From Saprospiraceae bacterium (lineage in GTDB: Bacteria; Bacteroidota; Bacteroidia; Chitinophagales; Saprospiraceae), in contig JALHPW010000200.1 in assembly GCA_022842255.1 (NCBI GenBank), positions 1 through 8,195 of the forward strand: a stretch of DNA of 8,195 nt, written 5' to 3'. Positions within the stretch are counted from its first letter, which is position 1. Each line of letters begins with the position of its first letter. Below are positions 1-5,104 of this stretch, piece after piece. The notes under the pieces were generated by a model. The model worked only from the letters and a program-made list of their open reading frames with translations. It was not told where the DNA came from and made no database searches. The position numbers were made by a program, and so were the translations under genes.

Positions 1-1654
1 CCGCTTGCAGGGTAACGATGTATGCACCCGCTGGCAGCACGGTATTGATTTCCTGTTGCGTTGACTGAATTTCTTGCGCAAATACCAGTCGGCCGTGAAG
101 GTCATGGATTTGGAGCAGGGTATTCTGACCGGGAGCATCGTCCAAATTTAGTACAAAACTGCCAGCGTTGGGATTGGGGTTGATTTCCAGGTTGCCAATC
201 GTTGTGGGCTCTTGGGTATCCACGATACCGGTGTTGAATTTGGCTACGAAGCCGCCTGTGCCGGGTACGGAAATGCCGTCTTCTTCGAAGCCATTTACAA
301 ATAACCCAGTTGTATGCAAAAAACCTGCCCCGTCAAATGCAATACAGGAGGCTTGATCATAGTTGGCGATGGTTTCGCACCCAGCTCCGCCGATGGTCCG
401 AACCCACTGAATGAGCCCTTCTGAACTGGTAGCCGTGAGCAACCCATCTAAACAACCATCGATGGCATAGGTGGAATCGCTGATTTCAACGGATTCGCTG
501 GTATAACCCGCGGTGTAGATGTTCCCCCAATTGTCCAATTCAACGTCCATCACCGTATAATCAGGGGCATTGTACTCGATAACCACAGGTATGGAAAATT
601 CGGAGGCTCCAACTTTGAGTACAATACCAGCATAAGTCTCGGAAATACTCAGAATATTATTGTAGTCCAGTTTTAGGTCAAAACTGGCATCGATAGCTAA
701 ATAAGCTTGGCCTTCTTCATCTATATCAATGCCTAGCACATTAAGGTAATCGCTGGAGGTAATGATTTTTGCCCATTGGGCATCTCCATTGGGGGCGAGG
801 CCGGCGACAAAACTAGCTCCAACATTGTTTTGGGTTTCGATACTTAGCCCACTTTCAAATTCTAAAGTCCCAAAAAAGTAGCCAGTCAATATGGTTTGTC
901 CACTGTTATTGACAGCTAGATGTCCTACTTCAGCCTTAGTATCTTGTGCAGCAAATTGAACAGCTTGTGGACTCCCATTAGCGGCATCATAACGCGCAAA
1001 GTAGAAACTGGTAGACTGGAGGTTGTTGTAAACGAAATTTGGCCCAAAAACGGCCCTTGTGCTAAAATAGTTGCCTAAGAGGAACAAATTGCCCGAATTG
1101 TCAGTTTCGATTCCAGAAACTCTGAAATAGGAGCTTTCGTTGCCAAAAACTGACCGCGCCCATTCGGCTTGTCCATTGGCAGAAAACTTCACAACAAAAA
1201 CTTCATCACACCCTAAATTGCAAAATCGGGTAATCTTAACGCCATTCCCAAAATCAACTTCCGGGACAGAAAAGGGGCTGCTAAGGAAAATATCGCCTGA
1301 AGGACTTGTACAGATTCTCGCGCCACTTGAAAAATATCCTACAAATCCCAATAATCTCAGCCATTCAAGGTTGCCTTGGTAATCGTATTTAACTAGGGCC
1401 AATGACTTGCCAATGGGATTGGGTGTTACTATGACCTGACTGTCAAATGTAGAGGGAGCATTACAATTTACTACGGCGTAAACCCCACCAGACAAAGGGT
1501 CGGCAGCAATGTCAAGGTACTCAATTCCACTGACAAGAGAATCGGTCGGCACCGTGTTCACTTCTGCAGCCCAAATCAAGGGTGGATAAGGTGTTTGAGA
1601 GAATCCTTGAATGGTTGAAAACAAAAAGGCGATAAGTAGGCAAATGTGTTTCAT
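1..1654 (-). CDS. T9SS-sorted secreted beta-propeller-like protein, left copy (partial, 3' end off the window)
   Basis: This gene is the tandem paralogue of the one at 1998-3689. It starts at ATG 1654-1652 with a signal peptide (MKHICLLIAF..., ending near GFSQ) and stays open for 551 codons to the window edge, with no stop or frameshift in my translation. By alignment with the other copy, about 13 codons (DKLLARQKLIVQR there) and the stop lie left of the window. The body carries the same seven repeats of the type 'IDxxGxxYLxGxF', each followed by a strand and a 'GxxxWxxxxG' segment, as in SBBP/beta-propeller proteins. The last ~65 visible residues are a T9SS type A sorting domain (EINPNPNAGSFVLNL, DLHGRLVF, LPAGAYIVTLQA). 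Expected fate: Sec export, then transport across the outer membrane by the type IX system with removal of the tail. Substrate or partner is unknown. Its central part looks more AT-rich than the right copy. Identification of the family is firm; biochemical function is not assignable. Confidence 0.9.
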   Translation of the reverse strand, partial: MKHICLLIAFLFSTIQGFSQTPYPPLIWAAEVNTVPTDSLVSGIEYLDIAADPLSGGVYAVVNCNAPSTFDSQVIVTPNPIGKSLALVKYDYQGNLEWLRLLGFVGYFSSGARICTSPSGDIFLSSPFSVPEVDFGNGVKITRFCNLGCDEVFVVKFSANGQAEWARSVFGNESSYFRVSGIETDNSGNLFLLGNYFSTRAVFGPNFVYNNLQSTSFYFARYDAANGSPQAVQFAAQDTKAEVGHLAVNNSGQTILTGYFFGTLEFESGLSIETQNNVGASFVAGLAPNGDAQWAKIITSSDYLNVLGIDIDEEGQAYLAIDASFDLKLDYNNILSISETYAGIVLKVGASEFSIPVVIEYNAPDYTVMDVELDNWGNIYTAGYTSESVEISDSTYAIDGCLDGLLTATSSEGLIQWVRTIGGAGCETIANYDQASCIAFDGAGFLHTTGLFVNGFEEDGISVPGTGGFVAKFNTGIVDTQEPTTIGNLEINPNPNAGSFVLNLDDAPGQNTLLQIHDLHGRLVFAQEIQSTQQEINTVLPAGAYIVTLQA

Positions 1655-1771
1655 AATAAATGCATGAATTGGTAAACGTTGGCTCAGTTCCTTGGTAGAT
1701 TTACCATAAAGGTGCAGTTGGCCTGCGTAGATAAATCTGGACACTTTTATCATGTTTTTCCAAAACACCAT
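1655..1771 (-). other. Leader of the left T9SS gene, diverged from the right copy's leader
   Basis: This non-coding stretch lies between the left gene's start and the folP relic. It is recognisably related to 3690-3791: an 'aaaggtgc' block and an 'acactttt...tttttccaaaacacca' block occur in the same order, with different material and spacing between. The right copy has a weak promoter-like box (TATTTTTTG on the minus strand) that I do not find at the matching place here. I see no clear ribosome binding site, which is normal for Bacteroidota. Confidence 0.55.
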
Positions 1772-1863
1772 TTACCGCGTCAACGCCCACAAACGAATTA
1801 CTTCCCTAGCTTCCTTTACATCATGGCCACGGAGGATGTTGGCGCCCTGCTTAAGCTCAATCA
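1772..1863 (-). pseudogene. folP 3'-end relic (stranded C-terminal fragment of dihydropteroate synthase)
   Basis: Read on the minus strand, the sequence ending at the TAA at 1772-1774 encodes LKQGANILRGHDVKEARE followed by VIRLWALTR. The end of the intact folP (3792-4616) encodes QQGANILRVHDVKEARE then VIRLWELMQ with TAA at the matching place. The nucleotide match is gap-free from 1761 to ~1856 (about 82%). Only ~30 codons remain and there is no start, so it cannot make a DHPS. It marks the edge of the duplicated unit. The reading frame has survived although the fragment cannot be functional alone, so the duplication is probably not very old, or this DNA has been homogenised with the real folP end. 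Confidence 0.82.
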
Positions 1864-1912
1864 GGGCTTTTATTCACCGGGTGAATGCCAATCACCCGGT
1901 GAATAAAAGCCC
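1864..1912. repeat. Perfect 21-bp inverted repeat (long hairpin) at the duplication junction
   Basis: Arms 1864-1884 and 1892-1912 are exact reverse complements, separated by a 7-nt loop (ATGCCAA). Each arm contains its own smaller palindrome (ATTCACCGGGTGAAT at 1872-1886; TCACCCGGTGA at 1892-1902), so two short hairpins or one long one could form. A competing 6-bp pair (GCCCTG 1844-1849 with CAGGGC 1862-1867) overlaps the left arm. It lies 85 bp beyond the stop of the right T9SS gene and could end or stabilise that transcript. There is no T-tract following the stem on either strand, so it is not a standard intrinsic terminator. A small palindromic repeat element of the REP/MITE kind is the alternative. 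Confidence 0.85.
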
Positions 1913-1997
1913 CCAAACAACCAAAATTTTATCCGTGGTGCACATCCTACTTATGACACGGCCACATTAAATTTATAAACAATTGATTCTCAATTAA
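1913..1997. other. Non-coding downstream region of the right T9SS gene
   Basis: This is 85 bp of AT-rich sequence with no gene. A minor 6-bp hairpin (AATTGA-TTC-TCAATT, 1981-1995) sits just after the stop of the right T9SS gene. The 10-mer AATTGATTCT at 1981-1990 recurs at 3711-3720, just upstream of that gene's start. If the tandem-duplication model is right, this stretch should match whatever lies downstream of the left copy, outside the window. Confidence 0.4.
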
Positions 1998-3689
1998 TCA
2001 GCGCTGAACAATCAGTTTTTGTCGAGCCAGGAGTTTGTCCGCTTGCAGGGTAACGATGTAGGCGCCCGCTGGCAGCACGGTATTGATTTCCTGTTGCGTT
2101 GACTGAATTTCCTGCGTAAATACTAGTCGGCCGTGAAGGTCATGGATTTGGAGCAGGGTATTCTGACCGGGAGCATCGTCCAAATTCAGTACAAAACTGC
2201 CAGCGTTGGGATTGGGGTTGATTTGCAGGTTGCCAATCGAGGCGGGCTCTTGGGTATCCACGATACTGGTGTTGAATTTGGCTACGAAGCCACCTGAACC
2301 AGGTACCGATATGCCGTCTTCTTCGAAGCCGTCTATGAACACTCCGGTTGCATGCAGAAACCCGACACCGTCAAATGCTATAGAGGAGGCGTAATAATAG
2401 TTGGCGATGCCCTCGCAGCCAGTCCCGCCAATGGTTCGAACCCATTGAAGGAGCCCATCTTGGCTGGTAGCGGTAAGCAAGCCATCCACACACCCATCAA
2501 TTGTATAGGTAGAACTGCCGATTTCGACGGGTTCGCTGGTATAACCCGCGGTGTAGATGTTCCCCCAATTGTCCAATTCAACGTCCATTACCGTATAATC
2601 TTCGGTATCGTATTCAATGAATACAGGTACTGAAAATGCGGAGGAGCCTACCTTGAGCACGATGCCGGCATACTCGCTATTAATACTCAAGATTGTACTA
2701 TTGTCCAATTTTAGGTCAACACTGGCATCGATGGCCATATAAGCCTGGCCTTCTTCATCTATTGCAATTCCCAATACGTCCATGTAGTTGGAAGAGCCAA
2801 CGTTTTTTGCCCATAGTGCCTCCCCGTTGGCGTTTAGGCCTGCTATAAAAGCATCTCCAGTGATGGTGTTGGTGGTTTCAACCACCAGTCCGTTCTCAAA
2901 CTGCAGGGTGCCTACAAAATAGCCCCCCAACACAAGTTGTCCGTTGTGATTGGCAGCCAAGTGAAGGCCTACCGCAGGGCCACTTTCTTCTGAGGCGAAA
3001 TGTACCGCCTGGGTGGCCCCGGTTTGGGCATTGTACCGGGCAAGGAAAAAGCTGCTTTCCGGAAGGTTGTTGTACATGTTGTTCGCGCCGAAATTGGCAC
3101 TTGTCCCCTCATAATTACCCAAAAGGAAAACATGGTCTTCCTGGTCGGCTTCTATTCCGGCAACTAGAAAAAAGGACCCCTCGTTCCCATAAACGCTTCG
3201 TGCCCATTGGGCTTGCCCCTCGGCCGAAATCTTTGCCACATATATTTCATCGCAATCTGTAGTGCAATTTCTGGTCACCGTGACACCATTTCCAAAATCA
3301 AGCTCCGGAGCAGAAAAGGTGCTACTGAGGTAAACTTCCCCAGCAGGTCCAGTACAGATTTGGGCCCCTTCGGATAAAAACCCCAAATAACCGAGCCATT
3401 CAAGGTTGCCTTGGTAGTCGTACTTGACCAGGGCCAAGGATACGCTATTGGAATCGGGTGTAACGATGATCTGGTCGTCAAAGTTAGATTTTGCACGACA
3501 GCTTACAACGGCGTAAACGCCACCGGACAAAGGGTCGGCAGCAATGTCAAGGTACTCAATACCACCGTCAAAGGGATCGTTGGTAACGGTATTCACATCG
3601 GCGGCCCAGATGATGGGTGGGTAAGAAGTTTGCGCGAATCCTTGGGAGGCGTAAAGCAGTGCAGCCGTAAGTAGGAAAATGTGTTTCAT
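1998..3689 (-). CDS. T9SS-sorted secreted beta-propeller-like protein, right copy (complete, 563 aa)
   Basis: Signal peptide at residues 1-20 (MKHIFLLTAALLYASQGFAQ). Seven repeats follow with a regular 61-68 residue period, their core strands near residues 48, 110, 178, 243, 307, 368 and 436 (for example IEADQEDHVFLLGNY, IAIDEEGQAYMAI, VELDNWGNIYTAGY, IAFDGVGFLHATG). They are interleaved with G-x-W segments (GNLEWLG, GQAQWARSV, GEALWAKNVG, GLLQWVRTIG). Seven such units suggest a seven-bladed SBBP-type propeller (inference). Residues ~485-563 form a T9SS type A sorting tail: INPNPNAGSFVLNL, HDLHGRLVF, LPAGAYIVTLQ, KLIVQR. The protein should cross the inner membrane by Sec and reach the surface or medium by type IX secretion. 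Cysteines at 141 and 145 could pair, as could C400 and C425. It lies 102 bp downstream of folP on the same strand. The ligand or target is not predictable; many such proteins are adhesive or structural. Confidence 0.93.
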   Translation of the reverse strand: MKHIFLLTAALLYASQGFAQTSYPPIIWAADVNTVTNDPFDGGIEYLDIAADPLSGGVYAVVSCRAKSNFDDQIIVTPDSNSVSLALVKYDYQGNLEWLGYLGFLSEGAQICTGPAGEVYLSSTFSAPELDFGNGVTVTRNCTTDCDEIYVAKISAEGQAQWARSVYGNEGSFFLVAGIEADQEDHVFLLGNYEGTSANFGANNMYNNLPESSFFLARYNAQTGATQAVHFASEESGPAVGLHLAANHNGQLVLGGYFVGTLQFENGLVVETTNTITGDAFIAGLNANGEALWAKNVGSSNYMDVLGIAIDEEGQAYMAIDASVDLKLDNSTILSINSEYAGIVLKVGSSAFSVPVFIEYDTEDYTVMDVELDNWGNIYTAGYTSEPVEIGSSTYTIDGCVDGLLTATSQDGLLQWVRTIGGTGCEGIANYYYASSIAFDGVGFLHATGVFIDGFEEDGISVPGSGGFVAKFNTSIVDTQEPASIGNLQINPNPNAGSFVLNLDDAPGQNTLLQIHDLHGRLVFTQEIQSTQQEINTVLPAGAYIVTLQADKLLARQKLIVQR

Positions 3690-3748
3690 GTGAAATAATA
3701 ATGTTTTGGTAATTGATTCTTATGCCAAAGGTGCGGGTGCCCTATTCA

Positions 3749-3785
3749 CAAAAAATAGTACACTTTTTGCCACCTTTTTCCAAAA
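3749..3785 (-). promoter_or_regulatory. Weak candidate promoter for the right T9SS gene
   Basis: On the minus strand, TTTTG (3785-3781) is followed after 23 nt by TATTTTTTG (3757-3749). This is one base off the Bacteroidota TAnnTTTG box, and the spacing is a few bases longer than usual. It would give a leader of roughly 50-60 nt. The match is imperfect on both counts, so this is only a candidate; read-through from folP is equally possible. Confidence 0.2.
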
Positions 3786-3791
3786 CACCAT

Positions 3792-4616
3792 TTATTGCAT
3801 CAATTCCCACAAACGAATCACTTCACGGGCTTCCTTTACATCATGTACGCGGAGGATATTTGCACCTTGCTGAAGCGCTACCATGTGTAGGGCTGTGGTG
3901 CCATTTAACGCCTCGGCTGGGGGAACGCCAAGTGGCTTGCAAATCATTGATTTACGGGAAATACCGGCGAGGACGGGCAAATCCAATACATTGCGGAACA
4001 CTTCCATGCGCTTGAGCAAGGCATAGTTGTGCTCCACGGTTTTGCCAAAACCAAAACCTGGATCGAGCACGATGTCTTTTGCCCCCAAGGCCCGCAGGGC
4101 GGCAACTTTTTGGATGAAAAAATCCAGTACTTCCGTCACAACATCCTCATAATGAGGGCTTTTCTGCATGGTTCCCGGGGTGCCTTGCATGTGCATCAAA
4201 ATATAGGGAACCCCCAAGTCGGCCACCACCTGGAACATCTTTGGGTCAAGGCTCCCGGCTGAAATGTCGTTCACGATACTGGCCCCTGCCTTGATTGCAG
4301 CATTCGCCACACTGGCCCGCCAGGTATCGATGGAGAGAATGGCTTCAGGGAATTTTTCTAGAATGGCTGTGATTGCTGGTACGACGCGCTCCATTTCCTC
4401 CAGTTCAGGCACTTCCACCGCACCGGGTCTGGAAGAGGCTCCACCGATGTCCAAAATCGACGCACCCTCCTGAAGCATTTTTTCGGCCTGAAGCAACACG
4501 GCATGTTCGTTGCCATACTTACCGCCATCGAAAAAGGAGTCGGGGGTAATATTGAGTATCCCCATCACCTGTGGCTGGGTGAGGTCTAGCAGCTTGCCAT
4601 TGCAAAGGAGGCTCAT
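3792..4616 (-). CDS. folP: Dihydropteroate synthase
   Basis: This enzyme condenses p-aminobenzoate with 6-hydroxymethyl-7,8-dihydropterin diphosphate to give dihydropteroate in cytoplasmic folate synthesis, and is the sulfonamide target. The 274-aa length is normal. The TIM-barrel motifs appear in order: MGILNITPDSFFDGG (N22), DIGGASSRPGA (56-66), SIDT (D97), IVNDISAG (N116), MHMQGTPGTMQ (141-151), LDPGFGFGK (D185), GISRKS (K222) and ILRVHDV (R256, H258). The pterin and diphosphate-binding residues therefore look intact. The pABA-side loop reads SSRPG where E. coli has STRPG; I believe this is common in Bacteroidota and not a resistance mark. The start ATG (4616-4614) overlaps the stop of the 93-aa gene as ATGA, so the two are probably translationally coupled. 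The last ~30 codons are duplicated as a relic at 1772-1863. Confidence 0.97.
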   Translation of the reverse strand: MSLLCNGKLLDLTQPQVMGILNITPDSFFDGGKYGNEHAVLLQAEKMLQEGASILDIGGASSRPGAVEVPELEEMERVVPAITAILEKFPEAILSIDTWRASVANAAIKAGASIVNDISAGSLDPKMFQVVADLGVPYILMHMQGTPGTMQKSPHYEDVVTEVLDFFIQKVAALRALGAKDIVLDPGFGFGKTVEHNYALLKRMEVFRNVLDLPVLAGISRKSMICKPLGVPPAEALNGTTALHMVALQQGANILRVHDVKEAREVIRLWELMQ

Positions 4617-4894
4617 TTTTTCTTGGGGAATAGTTTGCGCAGCAAGTTCATGGGGGAGAAATCCGATTTAGAAAACACGGACTCCACAAAAACCAGCTTG
4701 AGCCGGCGGCGGGTACTCGACACGGCAATCAATAGCGAACTCCGGCCTTCTTCCTGCACTTTTTGCACCGAATCCAGGCGCCAATCCTCCGAGCGTATGG
4801 ATTCTTCAGGTTGGTCAGTGAGTGTATCGGCGAGGTGGTATCCTTTGGCTTCGAGGGTCTGTAGAGCTTCGGTAACAGATTGTTTTTGTTGCAT
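4613..4894 (-). CDS. Small conserved-looking protein of unknown function, coupled to folP (93 aa)
   Basis: The gene starts at ATG 4894-4892 and ends in an ATGA overlap with folP, good evidence that it is real and co-translated. It is soluble, with no signal peptide or membrane segment. Residues 5-20 (QSVTEALQTLEAKGY) look like a helix, followed by EESIRSEDWRLDSVQKVQ (30-47) and a hydrophobic strand pair (SSLLIAVSS 52-60, LKLVFVESVF 65-74). The C-terminus is strongly basic (LLRKLFPKKK). The pattern 'KGY - EDW.LD - LLIAVSS - LVFVES' reminds me of a ~100-aa Bacteroidota family sometimes labelled 'phosphoribosylpyrophosphate synthetase' although it lacks that enzyme's domain. That link is from memory and weak. 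No function is assigned; the coupling hints at a role linked to folP or simply shared regulation. Confidence 0.75.
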   Translation of the reverse strand: MQQKQSVTEALQTLEAKGYHLADTLTDQPEESIRSEDWRLDSVQKVQEEGRSSLLIAVSSTRRRLKLVFVESVFSKSDFSPMNLLRKLFPKKK

Positions 4895-4933
4895 GGTTGT
4901 TGATTAGGCACTACGGTCAGAGGGGCGGGGCAT

Positions 4934-4968
4934 CAAACACTAAAAGTCACAAAACGAAAATGGCAAAA
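4934..4968 (-). promoter_or_regulatory. Weak candidate promoter for the small gene-folP operon
   Basis: On the minus strand TTTTG (4968-4964) is followed after 21 nt by TAGTGTTTG (4942-4934), close to the Bacteroidota TTTG / TAnnTTTG pair but with one extra base in the second box. Transcription would start near 4927, about 33 nt before the ATG at 4894. The spacing is plausible and the box imperfect. Confidence 0.27.
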
Positions 4969-5069
4969 GAATCGCGGCCTTGAGGTGAAAAAAACACAAA
5001 CCAAAAGGTGCTGAAAGTCCCTAACAGGATTTTTCAAAATTGGTTTTCGATTTATTCGGTGTAATGAAA

Positions 5070-5101
5070 ACTCACTCATTCACCCACTCACTCACTCACC
5101 C
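5070..5101. repeat. Imperfect tetranucleotide (ACTC)n microsatellite
   Basis: There are eight 4-nt units: ACTC ACTC ATTC ACCC ACTC ACTC ACTC ACCC. They also read as two 16-mers differing at one base. The tract ends three bases beyond the exporter's stop codon (TAG, 5107-5105), so length changes would alter the 3' untranslated region and not the protein. Confidence 0.85.
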
Positions 5102-5104
5102 ATG

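Larger units (their letters stand above)
1..1863 (-). repeat. Left copy of a ~1.9-kb tandem duplication (T9SS gene + leader + folP tail)
   Basis: The T9SS gene, its upstream leader and a folP 3' fragment occur in the same order here and at 1998-~3888. Position 1 aligns with 2039, and position 494 with 2532 (same offset, no net indel). At the other end, 1761 aligns with 3781 without gaps for about 96 bp, ~82% identical by my count. The right limit (~1857-1868) is where similarity to folP fades at the hairpin. The left limit is outside the window. Confidence 0.8.
1998..3888 (-). repeat. Right copy of the ~1.9-kb tandem duplication
   Basis: This is the partner of 1-1863. It contains the complete T9SS gene, its leader and the end of the functional folP, so it is probably the ancestral arrangement. 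Identity to the left copy varies: about 95% over the first ~240 bp (sorting tail), 57 identical bases at 2532-2588 versus 494-550, and clearly lower in most of the middle. Confidence 0.75.
4895..5104. other. Intergenic gap between the ABC exporter and the folP operon
   Basis: This 210-bp region has no supported gene. It contains the candidate promoter at 4934-4968 and the tetranucleotide tract at 5070-5101. I see no stem with a following T-tract that would serve as a clear terminator for the exporter. Confidence 0.6.

Noticed and set aside
168..356. Plus-strand frames inside both T9SS genes (168-356 and 2206-2394)
   Set aside because: They are the same antisense shadow seen twice because the underlying genes are paralogous; no independent support.
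1..1654. The left T9SS gene as a pseudogene
   Set aside because: I translated it through to the edge and found an open frame of 551 codons with signal peptide, repeats and sorting tail in place. Only the window edge truncates it.
1864..1912. Intrinsic terminator
   Set aside because: The stem is strong but neither side is followed by a T-tract; on the gene strand the next bases are TGATTGAGC.
4933..5079. A 48-codon minus-strand open frame in the gap below the exporter, considered as a possible export peptide
   Set aside because: It begins in the tetranucleotide repeat, has no double-glycine leader, and is unusually rich in Phe, Arg and His with no sign of a real protein.
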